A stretch of DNA of 58,019 nucleotides from an uncultured Olsenella sp. (GTDB lineage: Bacteria > Actinomycetota > Coriobacteriia > Coriobacteriales > Atopobiaceae): contig OMVT01000011.1 in assembly GCA_900314535.1 (NCBI GenBank), positions 1-58,019 of the forward strand, read 5' to 3'. Positions 8,518-16,187 of this stretch are shown one piece after another. The notes beneath the pieces are model-generated. The model had not been told where the DNA came from. It made no database searches and saw only the letters and a list, made by a program, of their open reading frames with translations. The translations under genes and the position numbers were made by a program. Position 1 is the stretch's first letter; each line of letters begins with the position of its first letter.

Positions 8518-10536
8518 ATGAAGTGCCCGAAGTGCGGAGCAGAAGTCTTGGATACAGCCCGCTTCTGCACGCAGTGCGGCTATCCCTTGAAGCCTGGTGC
8601 CAAGACGCCGAAGGTGCATGTCGTGGAAGCGAAAGACGCAGCAGAAGATGCTGATGCCTCCATAGACCGGGCTGTGCGCGCGGCTGCAGAAGAGCGTGCC
8701 AAGGGACAGACGCGTCCTATGGGGGCAGTCGGGGATGCGACCGTGCCGACGAGCTATGTGCCTGAGGCAACGACCCGTGTCGTCCCTGAAGCCATGGCAG
8801 AAACGGCCAAGGTCGAAGAGGGGCCCACAAATGCGGTGGACTTCGAAACCTATATCAAGGAGAAGGCTACCGAGGCTGTCTTCGAGAATGAGGAAGAGGA
8901 CACAGATCCTTCCTTGGGCCTTGAGCGCATAGACGGCGAGAGCATCGATTCCGATTCCACGCTCACACAGGTCGCGCCGGTCGCGGTGCCGCTCGATATG
9001 GCAGCAGCGCCTGAGCCGGCACCAGAAGAGCTGCCTTCAGAGGAGGGGCCTGCAGGAGAAGAGAGCACGGAGGCTCCTGCAGATCAGGAGAAGCCAGAAG
9101 AGGGAAATTGCACAGAGCAAGGCTCCACACCCAAGCGCCGCCGCACGACCGCTATTGCAATCTGCGCCGTGGCTGCCGCTCTTGCCATTGGCCTCATCGG
9201 CTACATGTTCCAGTGGTGGGGAGGCGTGAGCGTCCCTGATGTCCAGGGACTCGCAGAAGATGTAGCCGTCCAGAAGATCGAGGATGCGGGATTCGTGGCA
9301 GACGTCGGCTACACGTATGTGGATACAGATGCCGGCAAGGTGCTCTCGCAGGGAACCAAGGCAGGAGAGCGTGAAGCCAAGGGCACGACGATCTCTCTTG
9401 AGGTAGGCAAGGCACGTACCATTCCCGATGTCATCGGCAAGACGAAGGAGGATGCAGCCGCCGCACTCTCCGAGATCGGTGCAGGCACGATTCACTGTGC
9501 ATACCAGAGCTCAGACTCCGATGCTGGCACGGTCCTTGCTGTTGATCCTGATGTGGGCACCACAATCTCTTCAGGCGATACTGTGACGCTCACGGTTGCC
9601 CAGGGCTATGAGGTGCCTGATGTCATAGGCATGACAAAAGACGCGGCCGTGAGCACGCTCTCCCAGAGCGGCCTTGTGGCAAAGGTCGTCTATGTGGATG
9701 CAGACCGTACGGCAGGCACCGTGGATTCGACCGATCCTGCCGCCGGAACCCAGGTCTCTTCGGGCACGGTCGTGACCGTGCGTGTCGCGAACGAGAAGAA
9801 GGAAGAGAAAAGCTCGTCTCTCACCGATGCAGACCATATCGCAGACTACTTCTCTGCCACCCCGCAGGACATTGCCAAGTTCATGGAGCAGCAGGGCTAT
9901 GCGCTCGTCTATGGCGCGTCTTCTGACAATGTAGCCACCTGTACCTATACGAAGGAATATGCACCTACCATTGCCTTCACGCCGACGCCTCATGCAAAGG
10001 CACAGACGTCAGGTGCGACGGACGATGTGCTTGCCTCTGGCGCCGCGATCTCGGGGGTGCAGCTCGCGGTTGCCGCTTCCGATGCCGGTGCCACGGCACT
10101 CACGGATGACGGAGTGTCTGCGGTCATGACATTCTGTGGCCTTTCCACGAAGGGCGCCACGGTATCGAGCAGCAGCTCTTCCTCGACATCCACGAGTGGC
10201 AGCAGCACATCTTCCAGCACGTCGTCGCAGAGCCAGAAGGCGAACTCCTCGAGCTCCTCTTCAAGCACGTCCACAAGCACGAATGCGAACTCGAATGGCT
10301 CTACGGATGCTTCGAAGGGCAGCTCGAGCACGAAGACCACATCCAGCACTTCCTACATCTGCAGTGCCGGCAGCCAGGGAGACCTCATCTGGACCGTGCT
10401 GCTCTATCAGGAGCCGGGCTCTTCGACCATCCAGGCAGTCGTGACCTGTGCTCCGAAGGATGCCTATTCGGCACAGTCGGGAGACCTGAAGCAGATTGCA
10501 CAGTATGCAGCAGATACGTATCTGGGAGTGAAGTAG
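8518..10536 (+). CDS. Membrane protein: zinc ribbon, TM helix, three PASTA domains
   Basis: A 672-residue protein. An N-terminal zinc ribbon (CPKC at 3-6 and CTQC at 17-20) is followed by a long acidic cytoplasmic linker, a single membrane helix at about 211-231 after RRR, and three PASTA domains (about 237-298, 301-362, 365-424). A Ser/Thr-rich stalk (about 545-610) and a small C-terminal domain follow. PASTA domains bind peptidoglycan fragments and usually sit on PknB-type kinases; here no kinase is present. The start at 8518 gives the zinc ribbon at the very N terminus after AAGGAGC. It is followed two bases later by a 58-residue gene. A second zinc-ribbon/TM protein of similar plan lies at 31805. 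The role is unknown; cell-wall sensing is inference. Confidence 0.85.
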   Translation: MKCPKCGAEVLDTARFCTQCGYPLKPGAKTPKVHVVEAKDAAEDADASIDRAVRAAAEERAKGQTRPMGAVGDATVPTSYVPEATTRVVPEAMAETAKVEEGPTNAVDFETYIKEKATEAVFENEEEDTDPSLGLERIDGESIDSDSTLTQVAPVAVPLDMAAAPEPAPEELPSEEGPAGEESTEAPADQEKPEEGNCTEQGSTPKRRRTTAIAICAVAAALAIGLIGYMFQWWGGVSVPDVQGLAEDVAVQKIEDAGFVADVGYTYVDTDAGKVLSQGTKAGEREAKGTTISLEVGKARTIPDVIGKTKEDAAAALSEIGAGTIHCAYQSSDSDAGTVLAVDPDVGTTISSGDTVTLTVAQGYEVPDVIGMTKDAAVSTLSQSGLVAKVVYVDADRTAGTVDSTDPAAGTQVSSGTVVTVRVANEKKEEKSSSLTDADHIADYFSATPQDIAKFMEQQGYALVYGASSDNVATCTYTKEYAPTIAFTPTPHAKAQTSGATDDVLASGAAISGVQLAVAASDAGATALTDDGVSAVMTFCGLSTKGATVSSSSSSSTSTSGSSTSSSTSSQSQKANSSSSSSSTSTSTNANSNGSTDASKGSSSTKTTSSTSYICSAGSQGDLIWTVLLYQEPGSSTIQAVVTCAPKDAYSAQSGDLKQIAQYAADTYLGVK

Positions 10537-10538
10537 CC

Positions 10539-10715
10539 ATGGGGAAGCCAGACGATAGCAAGAAGAAGGAACTGAAGAGGGAACAGGACAGGAAAAAGCC
10601 GGATGTAGACCCAGCCTTCGCCCGTCCTGAGAACGAGGACGATGACGGATACGACCCGTGGTCTGACAGAAGGCCCAAGGCAGAGCCGCTCTTCGAGCGC
10701 GATCCTTGGGATTAG
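10539..10715 (+). CDS. Small acidic/basic protein, 58 residues, unknown
   Basis: An ATG two bases after the stop of the PASTA protein opens a 58-codon frame that ends just before a strong terminator. The N-terminal half is Lys-rich (SKKKELKREQDRKK) and the C-terminal half is acidic with DGYDPWSD and FERDPWD, a repeated DPW motif. There is no signal peptide or membrane segment. The tight spacing and shared terminator make co-translation with the PASTA gene likely. No family is recognised. Confidence 0.7.
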   Translation: MGKPDDSKKKELKREQDRKKPDVDPAFARPENEDDDGYDPWSDRRPKAEPLFERDPWD

Positions 10716-10742
10716 GTTTTCTGCCATCCATAGAGTGATACA

Positions 10743-10781
10743 GAGGGGCGTCTGCAGCCTGCAGGCGCCCCTCCTGTTTTG
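10743..10781 (+). terminator. Terminator after the PASTA operon
   Basis: GAGGGGCGTCTGCA (10743-10756) pairs with TGCAGGCGCCCCTC (10760-10773, one G-T pair), followed by CTGTTTTG, a typical intrinsic terminator. Confidence 0.9.
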
Positions 10782-10799
10782 TCCTTCGTGCAAGCAAGG

Positions 10800-10817
10800 G
10801 TGTCAGTAAAATGACAC
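10800..10817. repeat. Small inverted repeat with shared flank
   Basis: GTGTCA-N6-TGACAC is followed by TTGCCCTCT. The large palindrome at 10871-10904 is followed by a similar TGCCTCT, so the two elements share the flank ACACTTGCC(C)TCT. They lie between the PASTA operon terminator and the end of the TOPRIM gene. Function unknown. Confidence 0.5.
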
Positions 10818-10870
10818 TTGCCCTCTGAGGGGGAAGATGCCAACTGGGCAAACGTCATTTCCGCGAGACG

Positions 10871-10904
10871 AAGTGTAAATTTTGGGGCCCCAAAATTTAC
10901 ACTT
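10871..10904. repeat. 34-bp perfect palindrome at the end of the defence operon
   Basis: AAGTGTAAATTTTGGGG is followed immediately by its exact complement, a 17-bp perfect palindrome, four bases past the stop of the minus-strand TOPRIM gene. On the minus strand no T-tract follows, so it is not a textbook terminator, though the stem would be very stable in RNA. It could be a terminator, a repeat-element end or a protein-binding site. Confidence 0.6.
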
Positions 10905-10908
10905 GCCT

Positions 10909-11577
10909 CTAGCCCTCACCAAAGAGCGTGCTTTCAAATCTGCCGAGAGGCAAGGGCGCCCTCTCCGCAATCTTGCCCATATCAAGAGCTTGTATGAGAG
11001 GTCGCGCCTTCTCCGCTTCATGGTACGGATGGTTTACTGCCACCATCCGGAAGAGGCGCTTCATCCGTACCTTTCCTTTGCGCCCGCTCGGCAAGGGTGT
11101 GTCTGCTGGGAGATTCAAGAAGACAAGGATGTCCTCGAGATCGCAAAGCATGATGTCTTCTATGTCTGCGCTTGCAGCCAAATCGGTAACAGATTCGGCT
11201 ACCTCATCAATGTCGTCCCGAAGCCTCTTCCAGTCCCCCTGATGGAACTTCGTAATATTGTCGGCATACGAATCAGTGTCATATCCCAGGAATACATGCC
11301 AAGGGATATCTCGGCGCTTTGCAATGCATGCCCTGAAGAACCAGTCAGCGGAGTTGGTCATCTGGCTGACTGTGCCGACGTTGTTTATCTTGACCAATGC
11401 CAGCGAGCCATCGTGCCTCATAATCGATAGGCTTGTTCCGTCGCCATCGGCCACCCGACTGACAACCGCACCGTGGTCGAGGGCACGCGATCGTATGAAC
11501 TCGGAGTAGAAGACTCTCTCTGTGGCCCCTTCAACAATAAGGGCGATACCTGTGGTGTATGAGGTGTCTTCGGCCAT
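10909..11577 (-). CDS. TOPRIM-like nuclease partner of an AAA ATPase (defence)
   Basis: A 222-residue protein with TOPRIM-type features. A glutamate lies in a beta strand followed by GATERVFY (IVEGATER, E16), and a D-x-D (GYDTD, D100 and D102) ends a hydrophobic strand (WHVFLG). A later acidic stretch is CDLEDIL. TOPRIM subunits beside ABC-type AAA ATPases act as nucleases in AbiL, PARIS and OLD-type phage defence. It starts two bases after the stop of the ATPase at 11580, so the pair is one operon with the ATPase first. At 222 residues it is shorter than PARIS AriB and may be a different subfamily. Substrate and trigger are unknown. Confidence 0.65.
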   Translation of the reverse strand: MAEDTSYTTGIALIVEGATERVFYSEFIRSRALDHGAVVSRVADGDGTSLSIMRHDGSLALVKINNVGTVSQMTNSADWFFRACIAKRRDIPWHVFLGYDTDSYADNITKFHQGDWKRLRDDIDEVAESVTDLAASADIEDIMLCDLEDILVFLNLPADTPLPSGRKGKVRMKRLFRMVAVNHPYHEAEKARPLIQALDMGKIAERAPLPLGRFESTLFGEG

Positions 11578-11579
11578 TG

Positions 11580-12893
11580 CTACTCCTCGAGTGCGTTGGC
11601 CAGTATTTCGGCATCCTCGCCATCCGAGGACATAAGCTCGAATAGGTAGGTGCCAAATCCAAGCCCGCGGTCATACGCCAGGGACTCTATTTCATCAAGC
11701 GCATCCTTTCGTATCCTCTTGAACTTGGCTACGCCATTGTCATTTGGAATGCCCAGGTATATTTGGCTTGGCTGCAGGTACTGTATAAGAAATGGCGAGT
11801 GGCTTGTAACGAGCAGCGCTGTCTTGTCGATGTTCTCGTCCAGTATCTCAAGGAGCTGCTGAAGCATCTTGGGATGGATGCTCGTCTCGATTTCCTCGAC
11901 TCCAAGGCACGGAGCATTGTGCACGCTTGCCATTACGACGTTTGTGAGCAGCCAGATGATTCTCTTTGTGCCGGTTGACATCATGTTGACATTGACCGGC
12001 TGGTTGAGATTGGAGCTCCTGATGGTTATGCGATAGAGTTCGTCACGGATTCTGAAGGGAATCTTGTCGTCTCCCTCGGCATCGTGCAGGCTCTTTTCCA
12101 AGGCATCATGCTCTTCCTTCTTCAGCTCGTAAGGATTGACGGATATCTCTTGGAACTCTGGGAAGAGCGTGAAGAGAGCTGACAGCAGCTCGTCATAGCG
12201 GTCTTTGTGATTGGCCTTCAGCCGATACATTGCGCGTGGAATATCGCTATCGTCGAAATCGGCAAGATTGTTCATGCTGCCATCGCTGATAGCCTCAATC
12301 GGTGTCGGACGGAACCTGAGAGAGGCATCAAGCGATGTGCAAAGAGAGAAGCCCAACTTCTTGATTTTCTTGATGGCTGGGTTGATCTCGATGTCTTCGA
12401 TAGCGGTAAGGACGTCAATAGCCAGCTGATTTCCGTCCAGGCTTATCGACCTGAACGATCTGGTATCGTGGCCCTTCCTATATTTGCCTTCCTTGCGCTT
12501 CAGATAATTTGTCCAACGTCCATTGTTCTGCGAACTGATCTGGAGGGTTTCGTCCGTGATGGTTTGTCCAGTTCCGTCATCACGTATCCAAGCGAATGAG
12601 AAGCCGTACTTGACGAATCGGTATTCGCCAAGCTCCTCATCCTCGAATTCGACTTCGAAGTGGTAGTGCTCATTTGACAGCTCTGGAACAAGGGGGATGG
12701 CAGGAACATATCCCATCATGGAGTTTCTGTCCTTGGGGCTTTCATTGATAAAGTCAATGCCGAAATCGATGGCATCGAGCAGGTTGGACTTGCCATAGTT
12801 ATTCGGGGATACAAAGGCGGTAATGCCACCGAGTTCGATTGTAGTCTGAGATAGATTCTTGAATCCACCGACAGTCAAACTTAAGAGCTTCAT
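11580..12893 (-). CDS. AAA_15-type ATPase of a two-gene defence operon
   Basis: A 437-residue SMC/RecF-like ATPase. The N terminus LTVGGFKNLSQTTIEL is typical of the family. Walker A is SPNNYGKSN (29-37, with Ser in place of the first Gly), the signature is MMSTGTKRI (304-312), Walker B is LGVEEIETSIHP with catalytic E334, and the switch His is in TSHSP (H365). All core catalytic residues are therefore present. Such ATPases sense phage or DNA signals and control a nuclease partner, here the TOPRIM gene just downstream. The start at 12893 follows GGGAGG; the in-frame ATG at 12956 adds 21 residues unlike the family. Base composition is clearly lower in GC than the flanking housekeeping genes, suggesting transfer. 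Confidence 0.8.
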   Translation of the reverse strand: MKLLSLTVGGFKNLSQTTIELGGITAFVSPNNYGKSNLLDAIDFGIDFINESPKDRNSMMGYVPAIPLVPELSNEHYHFEVEFEDEELGEYRFVKYGFSFAWIRDDGTGQTITDETLQISSQNNGRWTNYLKRKEGKYRKGHDTRSFRSISLDGNQLAIDVLTAIEDIEINPAIKKIKKLGFSLCTSLDASLRFRPTPIEAISDGSMNNLADFDDSDIPRAMYRLKANHKDRYDELLSALFTLFPEFQEISVNPYELKKEEHDALEKSLHDAEGDDKIPFRIRDELYRITIRSSNLNQPVNVNMMSTGTKRIIWLLTNVVMASVHNAPCLGVEEIETSIHPKMLQQLLEILDENIDKTALLVTSHSPFLIQYLQPSQIYLGIPNDNGVAKFKRIRKDALDEIESLAYDRGLGFGTYLFELMSSDGEDAEILANALEE

Positions 12894-13326
12894 GGAATCC
12901 TCCCAACAAAGCGATAAAGGTCCAGCGTTGACAGTCTTGCTATAGCTGAAGGTCAATATGACAATTGATGTAATATTATGTTACATAAAATGATATCATG
13001 GCAACAATAGTTCGACACTCAGCAATTGCTCTATATGTATGGCATATGTGCAATTATCTGCAGCAATAATCTCTTTGGATCAGCCATCCATTCATTTGCA
13101 GGCTAACAGTAAATGACATATTAAATGGCATGGCATATCAGTCTGCAAAGCCTGCTTTTTTGCGTGGGATACAGAACAGCTTGATGGTCGGGGATGCTAT
13201 CAACGGCAAATGCGCAGATGTATAGCTATGTCTGTACGGGCAGAGTGTTTTTTTCTGGATGGTCGGTTCGGACATGGGTCCAAGGCAGCTGCATTGCAGC
13301 TGACACGACGTTGCTATGCTTTGCAT
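12894..13326. other. AT-rich gap between the two ATPase genes
   Basis: This 433-base stretch is markedly AT-rich at 12950-13140. It holds the upstream region of the ATPase/TOPRIM operon, including two perfect palindromes (12968-12986 and 12990-12999). Frames on both strands in 13138-13326 are short, without good ribosome binding sites or recognisable motifs. A 62-codon minus-strand frame begins directly after the stop of the gene at 13327 but is not supported. Confidence 0.5.
12968..12999. promoter_or_regulatory. Two adjacent palindromes upstream of the defence operon
   Basis: ATGTAA-N7-TTACAT (12968-12986) and ATGATATCAT (12990-12999) lie 75-106 bases upstream of the ATPase start on the minus strand, in AT-rich DNA where its promoter is expected. 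They could be regulator sites. No regulator gene is in the operon, so the binding protein is unknown. Confidence 0.4.
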
Positions 13327-14595
13327 CTACGTGGAAGGCAGATTGTCAAAGTCGCCGGACAGAACAGGTGTGCCGCCATATCTTCCGAGAAGATAGCCTG
13401 AAGCGAGAGGCTCTCCCTCTCTTGGAAGATAATCCAGAAGAGGAGAGATGGCTGTGCTGCCAGAAGCATCTTTGTCCGCAAGCCAAATCTGGTCACGTCC
13501 AAAAAGATCATGCTGCATGAAGGCCGGATCGAGCGCTGTGAAGATAAGCTGGACGGGCTGCATCTGTCCTGGCGTCTCGAAGAGCCTGACAATCTCTGTG
13601 GCAAGCGTTGGATGCAGGAAGGCATCGAGTCCATCTACGACCAGCGTTCCCTGGCTCTGAAAGGTGCTGCTGATTGAAGAGCTCAGTGAGAACAGCTGCT
13701 GAGTCCCCGATGAGTCATCTAGGTATTCGATGTCGGCCGAACCATTGATGCCCACATGCTCAAATACAACGGTCTTCTGCATGGCCCTTGCTGCGTTCCA
13801 GACATCCAGGCCGATAGGCTTTCGCACGACAGCAGCAGATGAGATTCCCAGATCGGAGCAGCTCATCATTCTCTGCACGAAACTCTGCTGGTAGTCGCTG
13901 CCTCGGCTTCCATCAAGTACCTCGCCTGATGAGGGGAATGCGGATGTGAGGTCCTTCTTCCAATCCGGGATGGCGAGACCATGCTGGAAGAAATCTCCGG
14001 CAGGCCTGATGGCTGCAGATCCCGGCATGCCGGGATGATGGAAGACGAGTGACAGAAAGAGCGTGTTAGGGTTGAGCATGCTTGCTACCGCATGGCTTAT
14101 GGGCACAGCGGAAGAGCCTCTGAGCAGGGAATGACCAGATGGTCCCATAGTGCGGCTGAACAGGGTGCGACGGAAGCCCTTGGGGAAGGAGCAGAGCTCT
14201 TCCTCTACGATGCTTCCCTCATTGTAGGAGAGGCGGTATTCATAGCGGCTATTCTCCCACACGAAGGCAATGAAGCACTCTGTAGGCTTCTGTACCGATT
14301 CGTGATCGAGAAGGAAAGGACTATAGGGGAGCCTTTTGTCTGGAGAATACGATGCAGATTCCAGCACTAGCTCCTGCATCATGCGCAGGGCATCGACGAG
14401 ATTCGACTTGCCGGACCCGTTGGCCCCGAAGAGCGCTGCCGAATGCAGGAAGCGCTTGCCTGAAAGCCCGGGGAGTTTGCAGTGGACGAGCTGCATATCG
14501 GCGCCGTCTCTCGTCCGGTCCGATGCGGCAACCAAGCTCAGCTCCTGCTTGTCTCGGATGGAGCGGAAGTTCTTCACGGAAAAGAGGATGAGCAT
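13327..14595 (-). CDS. RloA-like AAA_21 ATPase with altered catalytic residues, no RloB partner
   Basis: A 422-residue ABC-type ATPase of the AAA_21/RloA kind, starting FSVKNFRSIRDKQELSL, with an intact Walker A GANGSGKSN (57-65), a signature region DDSSGTQQLFSL (293-304) and the family C terminus YLLGRYGGTPVL. Walker B reads LVVDGLDAFLHP: the usual catalytic Glu after the Asp is Gly322. The switch motif reads FTALDPAF, where RloA relatives have FTTHD, so the His is Leu355. Both changes would be expected to abolish ATP hydrolysis while keeping ATP binding. RloA is normally followed by rloB; none is present. The frame is otherwise intact, so it may be a regulatory pseudoenzyme or an early stage of decay. 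Confidence 0.75.
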   Translation of the reverse strand: MLILFSVKNFRSIRDKQELSLVAASDRTRDGADMQLVHCKLPGLSGKRFLHSAALFGANGSGKSNLVDALRMMQELVLESASYSPDKRLPYSPFLLDHESVQKPTECFIAFVWENSRYEYRLSYNEGSIVEEELCSFPKGFRRTLFSRTMGPSGHSLLRGSSAVPISHAVASMLNPNTLFLSLVFHHPGMPGSAAIRPAGDFFQHGLAIPDWKKDLTSAFPSSGEVLDGSRGSDYQQSFVQRMMSCSDLGISSAAVVRKPIGLDVWNAARAMQKTVVFEHVGINGSADIEYLDDSSGTQQLFSLSSSISSTFQSQGTLVVDGLDAFLHPTLATEIVRLFETPGQMQPVQLIFTALDPAFMQHDLFGRDQIWLADKDASGSTAISPLLDYLPREGEPLASGYLLGRYGGTPVLSGDFDNLPST

Positions 14596-14713
14596 CTTGG
14601 CATCCTTCCTTGAAGCGTGCTGGGCAGTGTCAAAGCATAGGGAAAGGGATCCCCTGCCCCATTATCGACGAATCCCCTGCAGCTGAGCGCATGGCTGCAA
14701 GGGAAGATGCGAC

Positions 14714-14746
14714 ATAGAAAAGGAGCGCCTGCTGGGCAGACGCTCC
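14714..14746 (-). terminator. Terminator of the tail-anchored protein gene
   Basis: On the minus strand GGAGCGTCTGC pairs with GCAGGCGCTCC (14722-14732 and 14736-14746 on the plus strand), followed by TTTTCTATG. It lies about 30 bases past the stop at 14778. Confidence 0.8.
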
Positions 14747-14777
14747 ATGTCAGCTGCTTGTTTGACGAACCTTTTGC

Positions 14778-15350
14778 CTACATGCCGAAGTTGGACACGA
14801 GGAGCTGGAACACACAGATGGCAGCAATGGCGAGGATGGCCGCGACAACTGCCAGGGCGATGACAGACTTCGTGCGGCGTGCACGCTCCTGAGAAGCGAA
14901 GATGGAACGGCGCCCCTTCGGAATCTCGAGGTACTGGCCGTAGTGAAGGTCGCGCTGCAGGCGCTTCATCTCGGAGCGGGAACGACGGTAGGAGGCACCG
15001 GAGAGCGGGCCGCCACCGCCGATAGCGATGCCGGAATCATGCGTATAGTCGCTCGGATACTTCGTGTTCTGAGGCTCGGAGATCGTCGGCTGGGTCTTGC
15101 GGGGACGGGACGGATGCACATAGCTGCCCTGGCGCGGGAAGCTGCCGGTTGGGCGGACATCACGCTCGGCAGGAGCAGCATAGCCTGCATCCTGCTCATG
15201 GGGAGCAGGGGCATAGCCATCCTGTACAGGAGCGTATCCCGTATTGTCTAGATTCGCATGCTGCACCTGGGTCCTCGGACGGGGCTCTCCTGCAGAGCCC
15301 TCGTATTCTCCGGCGTCTGCATCCTCATATCTATAACCGTTCTCGTCCAC
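14778..15350 (-). CDS. Tail-anchored membrane protein, unknown
   Basis: A 190-residue protein. The first 100 residues are low-complexity and polar, rich in Tyr, Pro, Gly and Ala (repeats such as GYAPVQDGYAPAPHEQDAGYAAP). A basic segment (about 120-160) contains YRRSRSEMKRLQRDLHYGQYLEIPKGRR. A single membrane helix (about 164-185, VIALAVVAAILAIAAICVFQLL) lies almost at the C terminus, so the protein is probably tail-anchored with its bulk in the cytoplasm. The start is GTG at 15350 after GGGAGAGGA. It is divergent from hsp20. No family is recognised; similar Pro/Tyr-rich tails in actinobacteria occur on division and envelope proteins. Confidence 0.75.
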   Translation of the reverse strand: MDENGYRYEDADAGEYEGSAGEPRPRTQVQHANLDNTGYAPVQDGYAPAPHEQDAGYAAPAERDVRPTGSFPRQGSYVHPSRPRKTQPTISEPQNTKYPSDYTHDSGIAIGGGGPLSGASYRRSRSEMKRLQRDLHYGQYLEIPKGRRSIFASQERARRTKSVIALAVVAAILAIAAICVFQLLVSNFGM

Positions 15351-15668
15351 AGATATCCTCTCCCATAGGCGAGCGAAGTTTCATCTCGCCCCATTCTATC
15401 TCATGGAGCCCTGCCCCATGCAAAACTGGACAGCTGGCGACTTTCAGATTCCGAGAAACCACAAAGCGGCGCTGTGTCTTGCGGCAGGCTGAATGGGTTA
15501 GACGGTGACGCTCAATATCTAACAATATAGACTTAGATATGCTCAGTCTATGAAGAGCAGAATATCTTTGTTCTAGTGTTTAAAAGACCTCTCGGAGGGC
15601 ACATATACCAGCAGACAACAAGAGCGTCCCAGAAGAGGGGCGCGCAGGATCTGCTAGGAGTGATAGAT
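15351..15668. other. Divergent promoter region before hsp20
   Basis: This 318-base gap between the divergent tail-anchored protein gene and hsp20 contains the HspR-type operator at 15516-15539. The stretch 15540-15655 is the hsp20 leader. I see no gene in it. An in-frame ATG at 15576 would extend Hsp20 by 31 unlikely residues. Confidence 0.6.
15516..15539 (+). promoter_or_regulatory. HspR-type operator upstream of hsp20
   Basis: TATCTAACA-N6-ACTTAGATA is the third copy of the heat-shock inverted repeat, 130 bases upstream of hsp20. The spacer is one base shorter than at dnaK and clpB. The right arm ACTTAGAT is identical in all three. Confidence 0.6.
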
Positions 15669-16091
15669 ATGATGGGCCTTGTTCCGTTTGATCGCTATGA
15701 CCGTGATATGCTTCGTGCCTTCGATGGCATGGATGACCTCTTCAAGAGCTTCCCGTTCGTCGAGAGCACCCCTGCCTTCCCGATGGATGTCGAGGATGCA
15801 GATGACAAGTACGTCGTCTCTGCTCCGCTTCCGGGCCTGAAGAAGGACCAGATCGATGTGGAGCTGAATGAAGGCACCCTGTCCGTCTCCGTCGACAAGA
15901 AGGAATCCGACGAAGAGAAGGGCAAGAACTACCTCCACAAGGAGACCGGCGAGTGGAGCGCTACGCGCAGCGTCTATCTGAAGGATGCCGCAACGCAGGG
16001 CCTCACCGCACGCTACGCAGATGGCGTGCTCACCGTCACGGTGCCGAAGCAGTCTGCAAAGCCGAACGCAACGAAGATTGCAATCGACTAG
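15669..16091 (+). CDS. Small heat-shock protein Hsp20
   Basis: A 140-residue alpha-crystallin-type chaperone that holds unfolding proteins for later refolding by DnaK/ClpB. The alpha-crystallin domain runs from about residue 38 (FPMDVEDADDKYVVSAPLPGLKKDQIDVEL) to TARYADGVLTVTVPK near the C terminus, the GVLTV signature being intact. The start at 15669 has AGGAG 8 bases upstream; an adjacent ATG at 15672 is possible. It is a single-gene unit with a strong terminator and the third HspR-type operator. Confidence 0.93.
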   Translation: MMGLVPFDRYDRDMLRAFDGMDDLFKSFPFVESTPAFPMDVEDADDKYVVSAPLPGLKKDQIDVELNEGTLSVSVDKKESDEEKGKNYLHKETGEWSATRSVYLKDAATQGLTARYADGVLTVTVPKQSAKPNATKIAID

Positions 16092-16118
16092 CTGCTGACG
16101 TCGGCTGTATGAGATAGC

Positions 16119-16157
16119 AATGGGGACAGAGCTTCCGGGCTCTGCCCCCATTTTTTC
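16119..16157. terminator. Bidirectional terminator, hsp20 and WalJ-type gene
   Basis: AATGGGGACAGAGC pairs with GCTCTGCCCCCATT (one mismatch) and is followed by TTTTTCT on the plus strand. It lies between the convergent hsp20 and minus-strand hydrolase genes. Confidence 0.9.
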
Positions 16158-16187
16158 TGTACTGGCAGGTTTTCTCAGAGCGGTCTT

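Noticed and set aside
5556..8570. A 1004-codon minus-strand frame opposite clpB
   Set aside because: Shadow of clpB caused by high GC; no domain or ribosome binding site.
10871..10904. The 34-bp palindrome as a plain terminator of the TOPRIM gene
   Set aside because: It lacks a T-tract on the minus strand and is longer and more perfect than the other terminators here; kept as a finding instead.
13138..13326. A 62-codon minus-strand frame just after the RloA-like gene
   Set aside because: No ribosome binding site or recognisable motif; could be chance in a gap.
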